A stretch of 64,000 bases of DNA. Origin: Diogma glabrata. Its lineage: Eukaryota; Arthropoda; Insecta; Diptera; Cylindrotomidae. The position numbers were made by a program, and so were the translations under genes. Positions 34,150 to 46,328 of this stretch are shown piece by piece. Each line of letters opens with the position of its first letter. The first letter of the stretch is position 1. The notes beneath the pieces were generated by a model. That model made no database searches and was not told where the DNA came from. It saw only the letters and a program-made list of their open reading frames with translations. The stretch spans positions 190,269,897-190,333,896 of the forward strand of contig OY856188.1 in NCBI GenBank assembly GCA_963693315.1, given 5' to 3'.

Positions 34150-34460
34150 TAATTGTAGATTGGCGAATCATGTGTTAATCTAGAGCTTGGTGTCCTTTTT
34201 TTGGTGGGGGCTGTAGTCAGTGCTTAGTTTGCCTAACCCTTGATCCGTGTTTGTTCTTGTCAATAACGCAGTACTTTCAAGGGATTGAAATATTTTATTA
34301 CCTCTTTTTATTTTATTATTTATAGAATCATCTATATACTGTTCAGCCACAGTGCTGGATTTCCATTCACCATGTGTTTTAATTTCAATTAAATCAGCTC
34401 CTGCATCTGCCAGAACAATAGTGGAAGATCTTCGTAATGTGTGACACGTATACTGCCGTC
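34150..34460 (-). pseudogene. Tyrosine recombinase C-terminal fragment (Crypton- or DIRS-like)
   Basis: The minus strand reads HTLRRSSTIVLADAGADLIE, then KTHGEWKSSTVAEQYIDDS. This has the ordered catalytic features of a tyrosine recombinase: HxxR, the H-G-x-W motif, and a tyrosine in the xxYI position. It then continues with NNKIKRGNKIFQ. Similar VAE-x-YI-x-DS endings are typical of transposon-encoded recombinases in insects. About 95 residues are open without a stop. The N-terminal catalytic arginine region is missing: at 34460 the sequence passes into other material. Confidence 0.7.
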
Positions 34461-34466
34461 ATAAGC

Positions 34467-37202
34467 AAAAACACCGTAATATCATAAATTTTGAAACTAA
34501 GAAAAACAACAAAAACTAAAAGAGTCTATGCCAACCTTTTACAGTGGCCTTACAACTTCTTTCTTGTGCTATTAAGTTTAAACTATTAAACTATGTTCTA
34601 CATAAGAAAAAACATACTAATATTTTATTAATTTTAGTGTTCAATAGGTTCTGAAAGTAGCTTATTCTAAGTAAGAACATAGTATGTGTTTTTACTGTGT
34701 TTTTAATTAGTGGAGAGCATTACAGAGCGAGAATTTCTGTTAAGGATGAACCTAGTATATATGTTATTTTAAGCAGAAATATAAAAAAATATTGAAATAA
34801 AGCAATCAACTACGAAAGAATATGTTTATTAGGTAAATTAAATAAAAATGTAACAAGTAAATTCAAAATTTTCTTAAAAAATTGTTAATTTTCCTAGGCA
34901 ATTGGCAAATTTTGCCAAAAAGTTTTTTTATTATCTAGAATCGCGCCTCCTAATTTGTGTAAAAACTAAAATTTCGTTTTTCTTATCTTCAGGTATACCG
35001 TAACATTTATCCTTTGCACTTGGTCTCTCTATAGATTTTGTTGACTTTTTATTTAGAAAATCTAATTCTATCATTAGTCCATCATACTCGTTTCGATATT
35101 GAAAAAAAAAGTACCTACTGTTTTAATGACTAAGTAAAGAAAATTATATTTTACCATGATAGTTTGCTTCCTACTTTCTACCTTTATATTAACCATGTCT
35201 GATAAGTACGGTCGCGGCTTTGTCTTGTTTACTTTACTAGAAGTGTGGTTTTTCCAATAATAAAAATTGTTGAAATGCATTTCATGGACATCTGATTTTC
35301 TCTTATTTGCTTATTTCACAGCGGACACAAAATTCCCAAAATCGTAAGTTTTTCCTTGATGTTTCAAGGACAGTTCAATTTGATGATGAAAATTCAAAGT
35401 AATAAAATTCAATGGATTCAGCTACTATTTCTTGAGAATTAATAATACATACTAGGAATGTAAATAAAGCCTAGTTTTTATTTTGACTCGAACAATTGTC
35501 TACCCACAAGATTATTTCTTTTTTGTCCCTATTTTTTAACATAAAAATGTAAAATCTGCTGATTATGTCTTCTTGGACCTCCCAGATACTCCTTCATGCC
35601 ATAACTCCTTCATGCCGTTTACATAAAGGTACAAAGCTCATTGTAAACTACAATGCGCTTAATGAATACAACCCTTTTGAAACAATCTATTCGTGGGAAC
35701 ATTATTACTTTCTGAAGGTCTGCTGATACACAAATAATATCATTGTTTTCTTTTCTTTCAGTCTAGCGTTTATATTCTTCTCTCGCTTTAGCTGCTTGAT
35801 TTATGTGTTTTAGCCAAGCTTGACAAACATTGCAATTTGCTTGCAAATTATCTTTTGTGTGATCTTGGTTGTGCAATTGGATGTATTTTTGCGTTTTTGC
35901 TCAATCGATTTAACGTCAACTCTACTTGAACAATTTAGAATAAACGATCGCCGTTCTTTCCAATATAAAAAATGTTCTTTCCGTTCCAAAATTGTGAATT
36001 AATATTATTTCTCTGTATCTCTGTAATTATTGATATGCATTGTCGCCTTCATATCGCTACATCACAAGGTGGTAACACAGGATGTTGCTCTCTCAGAAGT
36101 TGCAATTTTTAATTTTTTATTTCTTTTAAAGATTCAGCATATTTCTTACTTTTCCTTGGATACCCTTGCTTTGTAAGAGGTTGATCTTCTAACCAGAAAA
36201 ATTGCATCAAATATTCTATCTGAATAATAATTTAGGTATATTTATGATTTTCATTTTCATTCCCTTCGTCTACTCTTCGATCGTTATTATTTTGTAGCCC
36301 CTCATTATTATATTCTTCTGCTGGTAAGTTTCTATCGCTTTCTTCACCTAAAAAATAGAACTAGATTTACCTTATCTCGGCAAAATAAAAATTTAAAACA
36401 CCAACCTGAGCCACTATCAGAAATTTCTGGAACATAATCTTGGTCGAGTAAATTGTCAGCCTCACAGTCTGACTGAATATTATCTATATAAGAAATTTCT
36501 TCAGATTTATTGTCAATGTTGTTCGCTTCAAAATGATTCACGACAGCTAAATTTTCTGAAATGGACCCAATACTCCAATGGGAGCAGTTTCAATTGTTAT
36601 TTCAATAGGTAACGTCTCTTTATTGAATTCTTGATTTAAGTCACCGTTGTTGAAGAAATAATTGCTAGTCAAAGCGCTAAGAGTTTCGACAGTCTGATTT
36701 TTAACATTACACAACTCAACCATTCGCGTTCCTCGACTGTACATTTTTACCTAGTTAAAAATCAAATTGAGATTAGTTTTTATCAGTTATAAACGTTTTT
36801 GAACCTAACCTCACTTTATTAAGACTTTAATTTGATAAACCAAATCATTACAATGTAAAATAAGTTTACTTACTTCTTGTTTTATGATTCAAAAATGAGT
36901 AACACAACAATAATTAATGTTAGTCCATACAATTATTATTGAAACCTGATTTTACAACACTATTAATTTAAAAAACTAACTGTAACTAAACTTAGAGTAA
37001 CAATTATAACTTGACGTCGCCTGCACAATTTTACCGAAATGTGGTAAATTAGCAAAAACACGGTAACTTTAACTTACCAAACAAAACCACGGCTATTTAT
37101 GTAAAACTACTGTGTTTTTACGTATGACGCTTTAGATATGTACTGTGTTTTTGCCTAGTAGAGGCAGATATTTTTCAATTTTACGGTGTTTTATGAATTT
37201 AA
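34467..37202 (-). mobile_element. Probable DNA element carrying a DUF7869-type gene
   Basis: A short inverted pair, aaaaacaccgtaa (34467-34479) and ttacggtgtttt (37191-37202), brackets the DUF7869-type relic. It could be the terminal repeat, though 12 bp in AT-rich DNA is weak evidence. The boundaries are tentative. Confidence 0.35.
34900..36744 (-). pseudogene. DUF7869-type transposon protein, heavily broken
   Basis: ATG 36744 opens a frame that, after a one-base shift near 36560, reads DNLLDQDYVPEISDSGSG and meets a small intron (about 36400-36350) before EESDRNLPAEE. Further on, in changing frames, come a cysteine region near 36080, KAREEYKR and SADLQKVIMFPRI (near 35700), ILWVDNCSSQNKN (near 35480), HHQIELSLKHQGKTYDFGNF (near 35370) and MHFNNFYYW (near 35270). 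The sADLQKV and DNCxxQNKN blocks are the conserved core of DUF7869 proteins encoded by arthropod DNA transposons. The order of blocks is intact, so this is one old copy decayed by indels and stops. Confidence 0.72.
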
Positions 37203-37846
37203 TTTTCATGTTTAGAGTTATTTTTACCACGTTTTTACCAGTTTATAGTGTATTCTTAGCTAACAATATATAATTTGCGGTGTGTTCTGTAACGTGCCGC
37301 TTTGTCGCGACGCTATATTATTTTACGTGTGGAACGGACCTTTATTAAGTTGATTTCACCAAGCAGTTCTATCGATTTAATCTTAAATCTTTTCTTTTTT
37401 ATTTACACAACACAATACTGAAACACTAAAATATAGAAACAGAAAAGAAAAAAAAACTCAAACAATATATAAACAATGAAAACACAAATATTATGTTCAA
37501 CAATGATTTTACCATTTAATCTTCAAAAAATTTAACAAATATTTGAGAATTTACCAAACATGTATGTAACACTATTCAAATTTTCAAATTTAACACAAGA
37601 AATTAAATTAATTATTTTTAATAAATTAACAAAAAAACAAACATATAAAAATTAGAACTAAATACCTAAATATTTTTTTTTTATGCGGCATTCGTTTCTT
37701 GTCACCTCCATCAATCAATTTCTTCACAAAAGTCTGCAATTTATTTGAGCTCAATATCCTTGGTGTGTTCCTTTTGAACGCCAAAATCGAATAGCTGTTT
37801 TCCAAAGTCGAAAACGAATAGACTGATATGCAATTTTCATCAGCTA
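37203..37846. other. No gene recognised
   Basis: AT-rich spacer. A slightly richer portion near 37280-37330 (gtgccgctttgtcgcgacgc) has no assigned role. Confidence 0.35.
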
Positions 37847-39230
37847 TATATGAGCAATTTCACGAAGATTCAACAACGTTTTGACTTGACCCCTTTTAAT
37901 TTTGATTATTTTTTGTTTATAGATAGTCTTTGATAAATAAAAAATACAAGTTCTCTTAGAATTTTTTTTTCGACCAGGGGTCTTCACAGGGTGCCCCTCA
38001 ATTTTTGTTATTTTGTGATGTGAGTGCATTTTGACGAGCGATTGTAGAAAAACTACTGAATCGATTTTCATAAATGATATGTCGTTGAATAGGTATTAGA
38101 ACAAAGTTTTTAAAAATGTACACTGTTAATTTTTTGAAATAATTTTTAACGGTGTAACATAAGAAAAAAATGGTGTAATTGAAAAAAAGATGGCATAGCC
38201 TTTTTTTTTTTTTTTTTTTTTAACTAAATTGAAGCTTATTTTATATCTAACAACTTGTGAAAGTTTGGGACTAGCGTCATTTTTTGTTTTAGAGATAAAA
38301 TTCGTTGTGCATATGACTGTCGGGAATCAGTTTTTTTTGTTCTGAAGGAAAATTATAAAAATGGCGAATTTTAGATTCAGATTTTTTTTTTATGTTAAAT
38401 ATCAAATATTTTATTATTAAATGAACTTTTTAAAAAGCAATTTCAGTCAAGTTCAGCAAAATTTTGCGACATTTTGACTCGACCCTTTTTAATTTGGTTT
38501 ATTTTTAGTTTATAGACAGCCTTTGATAAATGAAAAATACGGCTTCAAGTAGAATTTTTTTAAATATAGACCAAAATAAACCAAATTAAAAAGGGTCGAG
38601 TCAAAATGTCGCAAAATTTTGCTGAACTTGACTGAAATTGCTTTTTAAAAAGTTCATTTAATAATAAAATATTTGATATTTAACATAAAAAAAAAATCTG
38701 AATCTAAAAATCGCCATTTTTATAATTTTCCTTCAGAACAAAAAAAACTGATTCCCGACAGTCATATGCACAACGAATTTTATCTCTAAAACAAAAAATG
38801 ACGCTAGTCCCAAACTTTCACAAGTTGTTAGATATAAAATAAGCTTCAATTTAGTTAAAAAAAAAAAAAAAAAAAAGGCTATGCAATCTTTTTTTCAATT
38901 ACACCATTTTTTTCTTATGTTACACCGTTAAAAATTATTTCAAAAAATTAACAATGTACATTTTTAAAAACTTTGTTCTAATACCTATTCAACGACATAT
39001 CATTTATGAAAATCGATTCAGTAGTTTTTCTACAATCGCTCGTCAAAATGCACTCACATCACAAAATAACAAAAATTGAGGGGCACCCTGTGAAGGCCCC
39101 TGGTCGAAAAAAAAATTCTAAGAGAACTTGTATTTTTTATTTATCAAAGACTATCTATAAACAAAAAATAATCAAAATTAAAAGGGGTCAAGTCAAAACG
39201 TTGTTGAATCTTCGTGAAATTGCTCATATA
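37847..39230. repeat. 1.38-kb palindrome (foldback), arms about 660 bp
   Basis: The left arm 37847-38505 and right arm 38573-39230 are almost identical reverse complements. Paired positions keep a constant sum (77077) in the outer part, so there are practically no indels there. The spacer (about 66 bp) is itself a diverged copy of an outer part of each arm (the phrase tttatagatagtctttgataaat), so each arm contains an internal duplication. The arms encode the same 75-residue frame, starting KIDSVVFLQSLVKMH (minus from 38071, plus from 39006). It has no recognised domain. Confidence 0.95.
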
Positions 39231-41390
39231 CAAGAAAAATCTTCATCCATCATCATAATATTTCTTTTATTTCCCTTCGATTTTTGTTTCCCCTCGAACG
39301 TTTAATTTTTCTGTTGGTTGGCCTGTCTCTACACTTTGACGACTTGCTAATTTATTGTACGGGCATATGTTGTTCTTGACTTTAACCTATCGTAATCGTA
39401 TTATCGTTCTATGAGTTAAATTACATCAAAAGTTTACAAATACTTCGAGCATTTCATATCATCAATAAAGCCATTTATTTATTTCTTGGTTTATACTTTC
39501 ATAATGTGATAACTTTTATGTCTTGTAACAGCTAAACAAACGCTACTTGCACCATCTGTTGGTTCTTTTGACTTCTTTTCTTAAAATATTTACTTCCCAA
39601 CAAATACGAAAATATTCAACACAGCGCAATTTCTAATGTTATTGTCAAAATGAATCTGTAGATGAATCCGTAGATTATAGTTCCTTGTTTTTTTTTGTTA
39701 AATGATTTGTTGTTTAATTATAATTTTTCTCAACTAAATCTAAGTTTTACAATGTTTTTTGTTTATTTTTGAATACATATTAAATCTTACCAAACATAAA
39801 AATTCAAATATTTAAACAAAAGAAATCAACTGTTTTATACAAATCAATAATTTAGGTTTTACAGAAAAAAAAATAACAAATGTTAATCAAATAAAAAGAT
39901 AATTGGCTCGACTTTACCAATGAAATTACAAAAAGTGAAATTAATTTGAGTAAACATTTAGGCGATTTACGTTAAGCAAACACAAACTGTAAAGACATTG
40001 CAAATTAAATTAGCTAACAAGCTTTATAAATGGTTTGTGATGAAATTGTTATTCCCGCGTTACATCACACCTTTTGTAGAAGTTTTGAGAACATTTTCGA
40101 TGTTAACCAGAACCAAACTCAAAATAACAAACACCTAATCGAAAATGTTCTCAAAAGGTCCACATACAATGTATGTGTATGACCGTTTCACCAACTCCAC
40201 TATGAACCCAATACCTATTAATACCTAAAATAACACAAGATAATTCAACATACCAAGAAGAAAATTAACTAAACATGAAAAAGAAACCTTATATCACATA
40301 ACTTAACGCCATAAATAACTTATTTATTTAACCAAAACAACATATATTTAGAAATACATTAATAATTAAATTGACCCAAAAAACAGGCAGGAAACTAATT
40401 TTTTTTTTATAAGCTCTTCTGGGAAAACCAAAACAATTTTCTGGACCAAACAGAAGCACTTATTCTTTGGAAGACGTGCATGTTTCGATCTCTTTCCAAA
40501 GTGTTGCCAGCCGCAACATACCAAGTTCCAAATATATTTGGAGATTGGTATGCGAAAACTAATACTAACATACACAACTTAGAACTATATCCAAAACAAT
40601 AATTAAATTAACAGGTTGGCTAATCTTATTGGCAAAACTTGCGACTAGCGCTCTTTTCCAAAGATTTTCCTACCGCAAAACGAAACGTGTCAAAATAAAT
40701 TAACAATTTCTTGCCAAAACTGAATTTATTTTACATTAAAAAAACAGATAGGCTAATTATTTATTTTAATGAGCGCGCTGTGGGAAAACTAGTTTAATCT
40801 AGACACAACACAGCGCCCTCACTTGAAGATTACGTGATTGACACTATTCTTCAAGTCATAACCTACCGCAAAACCAGGAACTAAATTCCCAAATCTTAAG
40901 ACTAACATGCAAAGCACGACCCAAAAAACTAAACTTACATGTCCAACAGTAATTGGAAGCCATGTACACAAAATCTTATAACTAACATGCACAGCATGTA
41001 CCCAAAAAATTAAACTAACTTATAAATACATGAAATCTGAAACAATATAACTTATTAAAATGCAATATTTAAAAATATACTTTTTACTGTTTATTTTTAA
41101 ATTTATTTATAATGATAAAACTTCCTTATAGTAACAATTTGATTTTTATTTTTTTTTTTATTTTAAAGAATATCGATTTCGACTTACGTCATCCTCAGTT
41201 CTTAAATTATTATGAGTAGTTATTATGAATAATATGGAAAACCATAATAACACATATAATATAACTTATACCTAACATACCAAGTAATAACCATATACCA
41301 AACCAAACTTAAACTTAACATGCAAAATCCACGTAAAATTGACTAACTTAAAACATTTAACACATTAAAATGGAAACTAAATATATACAA
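39231..41390. other. Non-coding stretch with diverged repeated phrases
   Basis: No gene is supported. Between 40370 and 41000 loosely repeated phrases (ctttccaaag, taccgcaaaac, taacatgcaaagc) suggest an old degenerate repeat. A short hairpin lies at 40083-40156. Confidence 0.4.
40083..40156. repeat. Hairpin, 18-bp perfect stem
   Basis: ttttgagaacattttcga and its exact inverse are separated by about 38 bases. Confidence 0.9.
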
Positions 41391-41748
41391 TTTAGGGTGG
41401 CACTTATTTTCTTATTTTGCATTTTTGAAGGGCGCCAGTCAAAATTTTGTTCCTTTATATATGTGTAACTAGAATCTGAAGCTTGGGCTCAATTGAACAA
41501 TTTTATCACGTGGCGACTTTAGCTCAAAGTTGAGAAATTTCAAAAAAATATTTCTTATCAACTTAAAAATTGGAAAACTCGAACAAAATAAGTAAAGGGT
41601 CCGTCACTGTGACATGGTCTATGGCCCTTTGTAGTATACGTGCTAGAACAATTTGAGTCTCGTGCAACCTGTCCGTCCCTATATAATTTAAAAGTGTCTG
41701 TCATTACGTGTGACGCAATGTTAAATCGAAAGACACTATTCATATAAC

Positions 41749-41923
41749 ATAATGTCAATCTCTTGTTACTTTACGCAAATAACTTTTTAAGTTTAATAGA
41801 AAAATTAAAGAAAACAAAAGTTTTTTATAATTTTACTGTTACTCTATATATATTTCAGCTTGTTAGGCCATCTTCTGGAGTAATCCAGATTATTTGCGTA
41901 AAGTAACAAGAGATTGACATTAT
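41749..41923. repeat. Inverted repeat, 34-bp perfect arms
   Basis: ataatgtcaatctcttgtta and the bases after it (41749-41782) return exactly inverted at 41890-41923. The loop is about 107 bases. It lies inside the TIR transposon and may be a nested MITE. Confidence 0.93.
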
Positions 41924-42112
41924 CTTATTTGAAAACTTACGCCAAGTGCCAACGGCAAACAGTGTATAATTTAAAATGTATAATTTAAAATTTGGGAGCT
42001 TCATTGGATAAATTTATTGAATATCAAAATTCATCCCAGCAATTCTCATCGCCTCTAGCAGCATCTGAATTATCTCTTATTTGTTCTGAAATTTTTGTTT
42101 TATTAAAATCGT

Positions 42113-43163
42113 TTGTTTTGTTATGTGATTATTGCGGGTGGTTTATTTCATTTTTGTTTTAATTTTAAAAATATTTCTTCCCCAAACAATTCTCCATCGC
42201 GTCCTGCCTCACCTGTGTATGCCTTGGGTGTTAATGAAGCACCCATGTTAATGACTCATCAGCAGCTAGATGATATTATCCAAGGAAACTTGCAGCAGTT
42301 TGCCCATCAACAGTTCATGGCACAGCGGCAAATGCCACCACCTTGCTCTGTGAGCAATATTAATTTTGTTAAATTTAAAGCTCCGCAAAATTTGTTTGAC
42401 CAAAACGCAATTGTTTAGTTCAGGTTGTTGGAACTAAAATTTTTTAGTTCGAATGTTAGGTTGGAAATGACCAAATATTCACATGCATTAAGTGCAATTG
42501 ATTCACGATTGCACAACAAATTGGCACCGTTGCTCTTTAAAGAGATAGGTGATACTCCTTATACTACCTTTAAGACGGAGGTAATTAAAATTTTGGGCGA
42601 CAGCGATAAGGCAAAAATTAATAATATTTTGCATAAATTAGTATTAGATGATGAAAAACGTACACAGTTGCTAGCTGAATTCCGAATTAACGGTGCTGAT
42701 ATGAGCGATGACATTATCAAACAACTTTGGATAGCATGTCTTCCTGAAAGCATCCAAATTGTTTTATGGTCTTTCGAGAACGATTTGCCATTAACGTTGT
42801 TGGCAGAACGTGCCGACAATCTTATGGAAACGTTGTCACAGAGACAAATTTTTGCAATGAACTACTTCTACTTCTGCACAATCAACTAACTCAAACCGGT
42901 TTCATCAAAGTGCTTCTCAACATAAAAAAAATCGAAACATTAATGAAATTCTTAATAATTTTAAAACGCAAATGCTGAGTGAAATTCACTCGACAGTAAA
43001 TGCTGGTTATAGGTCACGCTCCAAATCTCGTGATAACCATCGGAGTACGTCTAGATCAAAGTCTAGAGAATTAAAAATTAATTCGGACATTTGTTTTTAC
43101 CACTCCATATTTAAAGACCAAGCACAACGCTGCGTCACTGGATGTTTTTTTAAAAAGGTTTAA
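42113..43163 (+). pseudogene. Ty3/gypsy gag, broken
   Basis: A proline/serine-rich start with LDDIIQGNLQQF leads, after a stop at 42418, into the capsid frame 42425-42889. This carries LSAIDSRLHNKLAPLL, TTFKTEVIKIL, DDIIKQLWIACLPESIQIVL and LAERADNLMETL, the gypsy capsid pattern common in arthropods. A frameshift near 42880 precedes a basic arginine/serine-rich region and CFYHSIFKDQAQRCVTGC, which fits the zinc-like motif at the gag C-terminus of this lineage. No pol follows on this strand. The related integrase at 43842-45862 is on the other strand. Confidence 0.75.
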
Positions 43164-43492
43164 TATTTCCTCAACATTTTTAAAATCACATCCATGCACA
43201 TGGAGTAACTTAAGTGAATACAAAGAAGCGCAAAAAATTGTAAGTTGTTTAAAGGTAATCAACGATCTAGCAGAACGATGCATAAAATTAATGGAAGAGT
43301 TCAATGATAAAATAACTAAAGATGAAGATCAAAAACAATTTTTGTTAAAGGTAAACAATAAGCAATAATTTAAGATAATTTAAGCATATATAGAATGAGA
43401 AATAATTTTATTTCATGCATTTTCGGACCGTTCAAGACTACCGTAAGAAATATCCGAAATCTGCTACATTGCAGGATTTGAAAAGGCCTTAA
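43105..43492 (+). pseudogene. Transposon-associated protein, C-terminal fragment
   Basis: The plus strand reads TKHNAASLDVFLKRFNISST and then VINDLAERCIKLMEEFNDKI followed by KDEDQKQFLLKV. After decayed sequence comes VQDYRKKYPKSATLQDL. The VxNDxAERGxxLxxxxN...EEQKQFLL motif is a frequent C-terminal block of a family of uncharacterised arthropod transposon proteins. Its position just inside the right TIR suggests it belongs to the surrounding element. Its first 60 bases overlap the end of the gag fragment in another frame, which marks the junction. Confidence 0.6.
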
Positions 43493-43841
43493 TAATTTTG
43501 TTAACATTATAAAATAGGTTCCTGTTTTTAAACATTAAATGATACTGATACGCTTTTGTTTTTAATACAGACTCGACTATGTGAAAATTACAAAAAAATT
43601 TGTATGTAAGCGTGCTTAAGAATCAAAGTCGCCACGTGTTAAAATTGTAATAGAGTGGTGAAACTTTGTCAGTATCCTTAAATTACCCAAAGGAACAAAA
43701 TTCCGGCCGGCGCCATGCCAAAATACAAAAAAAAAATCACCCATACAAATAAGTGCCACCCTAAATACATATATGACTTAAATTAAACATGGAACACATT
43801 AAAACGGATACTAATACATTAAACACATTAAAAAGGTATTT

Positions 43842-44335
43842 TTACATAATAAATTTTTTTATATTACAGATGTGATATTTTGCCGTATATTTACCGTCCA
43901 CATCTTCCAAAACATATACCGATTCTCCAAGTTTTGCTTTAACAATGGGTTTTATGTATTGTGGAGCAAGCTTGGCGTTGAATCGTTCAACCATGTTTGA
44001 CTTTTTAAATGATTTGCGCAGCACTAACTCTCCAAGCGCGAACTCAGTTGGCCTGGTTCTTAGATTATAATGTGACATATGCATTTTTTAGATTTAGAAG
44101 TACTTCCTCTCTTACTTTGCTCAACTTCGCCAATCTTTTATTTTCTACAACATCGGTGTCGTTAACATCCCTTATCAAATCCTTACCCAACTCCATTTCC
44201 TTCCCAAAATTTATAAAGTATGGTGTATGTTTTGTTGAGTCATGGGTTGCAGTACTAATCGCGCAAGCAATTTTGGCAATGTTTAAATCCCAATTACGCT
44301 GGTCATTTTGTATATATGATCTTTAATGATCCAGG
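43842..44335 (-). pseudogene. Gypsy integrase C-terminal part
   Basis: The minus strand reads QNDQRNWDLNIAKIACAIST, then KHTPYFINFGKEMELGKDL. After a one-base shift near 44080 it reads YNLRTRPTEFALGELVLRKS, AKLAPQYIKPIVKAK and YVLEDVDGKYTAKYH. This is the end of the integrase core and the chromodomain-less C-terminal module of a gypsy element. Its upstream part is at 45531-45862, across a 1.2-kb insertion. Confidence 0.8.
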
Positions 44336-45530
44336 GTTAACATTTCTTAATTCCGGGGATAGCATTGTAATATGCTAAAATATGATAAAATTTTAATTTT
44401 TAACAATTAGACATATAAAAAAAATCTTCACCCCAACTCGACGGTGAACCTGAACCTTTGTAAAATTTATATTAAATATTCACGTTTCACGCACTGTTGG
44501 CAGAAGTCCATTACCGCTCCCGACACTCCACTCCATATTCACCCCTAAACTACCATTAAAACACTTCACTCGTTAATAATTAACATAGTCAACCACAGTG
44601 ACATATTTAAACTATAAATTAATTTTACCAAAAAAAAATCAACAAGAAGAAACGAATAAAAATAAAGACTTACTTTAGTAACTATTACAATTTGAAAAAA
44701 ATATACAAAAGTTTTATCTGACTTGGTGATGTTAACGCCTTCTTTTTCCTCCCACGCGCCTTAAACGGGAACTTCCAGGATAGTCCTTACAGCTTTGAAC
44801 ACGATGGCGCTTGAAAGGTAAACGGTACCCCAAGGTTTCTATATGTTGCTTTTCTATATGTAACTGCTTCTATTCTTGATTGGTTTCCTTGATTCGACAA
44901 TTTGGATAAAGATTGATTCCAATAACCAATCAATACTATTGCACCCAGTGCCACAGAATTGTGCCTTTTCCAATTTATTTATATGTACTCTGTGGTAAAA
45001 CAAACAATCATCTGATGTTTCGACTAACATCTACCACTTAAACAACACAAAACTATTTTTTTGAAAACACAAACAAACTTTGGTTTTGTATGATTTTAAT
45101 CAAAATTTATATTCATTTGATTTATATAAGCTTAACAATTTTTATATTCTCAACTTTTATACTTATTTTAATATTTATTTTAATTAATTAATTTTAAAAA
45201 ATTTCCATCGACATTGCACAACTAGTAGTACTTTTTTGTTATTCTAATTATTATTCGCTTACAAGTTTAAAACTCAATTGCCCAAAATATGTTTTTAAAA
45301 CCTCTATATATCAAAAAAAATAATAAATCTACATATCTGATTCACTCTCCTTATCTCCGATTTCCGTTAATTAATATCATTAATTCTCTTTTCTATTGAT
45401 AACGATCAACAGCTGATTGAAAAAAAGTTATGTTAACATTGATGTAGATGAAATGTCGGATATGTACATTAGGGAAATGGATAATATTTGTGTTTTTGTT
45501 TTTTTCTTTTATTGTTTAGTCTATTAAGAT
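44336..45530. other. Insertion of about 1.2 kb splitting the gypsy integrase
   Basis: Sequence between two halves of one integrase frame. It has no recognisable protein, and I could not find terminal repeats. Parts (44440-44620 and 44720-44980) are less AT-rich and look unique. It could be a non-autonomous element or unrelated DNA brought in by rearrangement. Confidence 0.5.
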
Positions 45531-45862
45531 TTAAATCCCGATTCGAAACACAACAGATCTTACACTTGATAATATAACTCGATTGATTCGTTCGGCAGGG
45601 TTGGACTGTGGATGGTATATAGCATTTAACAGATGTTTTACACTATATTCTAACAACTTCTTGAACTCTTTCGAAGTAAAATGTACGTCGTTGTCTGAAA
45701 TCAAAGTTTGTGGTACCCCAAACACAAGAAAAACGTCATTCTCAAGGATTTTAATTAGTGATTTAGTTTCTGCTCTCCTGACTGGTTTTAAGATACAGAA
45801 CTTGCTGAAAATGTCGACAATTACCAAAAGATATTGATGGCCTTCTTCTACCTCTGCCAACG
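45531..45862 (-). pseudogene. Gypsy integrase catalytic core, truncated by copia
   Basis: The minus strand reads EGHQYLLVIVDIFSKFCILK (first catalytic aspartate), LISDNDVHFTSKEFKKLL (second aspartate) and YHPQSNPAERINRVILSS (glutamate), so all three DDE residues are present. The frame begins directly at the edge of the copia LTR, so its N-terminal zinc-binding part is missing. The sequence beyond the other copia LTR does not restore it. Confidence 0.8.
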
Positions 45863-45863
45863 T

Positions 45864-46108
45864 TGTTAGATTTAATTAAAAATATTAAAGATTATTTGAA
45901 ACAATTGATTTATTTATTTAAATTATATAAATTTAATGTAATCTACAATACAACCTCTCGATAATGATTACGAAAAAGGCAAGAACAATTTATATTTTAT
46001 TTAACAATGTGTTTTGACAGATTGACAGATTAGACAAAAAAACATAATATAGATAGAGCTGGTGTAGTTAATTAATTGTAGGCGCAGAATTTAAAAATAT
46101 ATTCAACA
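45864..46108 (-). repeat. 3' LTR of the copia element
   Basis: 245 bp, starting TGTTAGATTT and ending TTCAACA on the plus strand. It differs from 50179-50423 at three positions by my reading. Confidence 0.95.
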
Positions 46109-46118
46109 CTCCTTCCAA
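46109..46118 (-). promoter_or_regulatory. Copia polypurine tract
   Basis: The minus strand reads ttggaaggag directly upstream of the 3' LTR, as expected for plus-strand DNA priming. Confidence 0.75.
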
Positions 46119-46328
46119 ATTAAAGCCACTAAGAAGGCGAACATTATCAGAATGACATTCCAATTTTATTTCTCAACCACTCAAATTTATTTTTGGCTAA
46201 AGCTTTTGTGAATATGTCAGCATATTGATTATCACTGGATATAAAATTCAAATCGATTACTTTTTCATAGAATTTTTCTTTTATGAAATGATATTTAATG
46301 TCAATATGTTTGCATCGTTTATGGAAGT

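Larger units (their letters stand above)
41391..43765 (+). mobile_element. DNA transposon with long TIRs, containing a gypsy gag
   Basis: The left end reads tttagggtggcacttatt. The right end, inverted, is the same. The similarity continues inward for about 150 bp (ggcgcc, aattttgttcctt, cacgtggcgacttt). The flank is taca on both sides within one base, which may be a 4-bp target duplication. On the plus strand near the right end is a transposase-like C-terminal fragment (43105-43492). A gypsy gag (42113-43163) and a 35-bp hairpin (41749-41923) lie inside. Confidence 0.7.
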
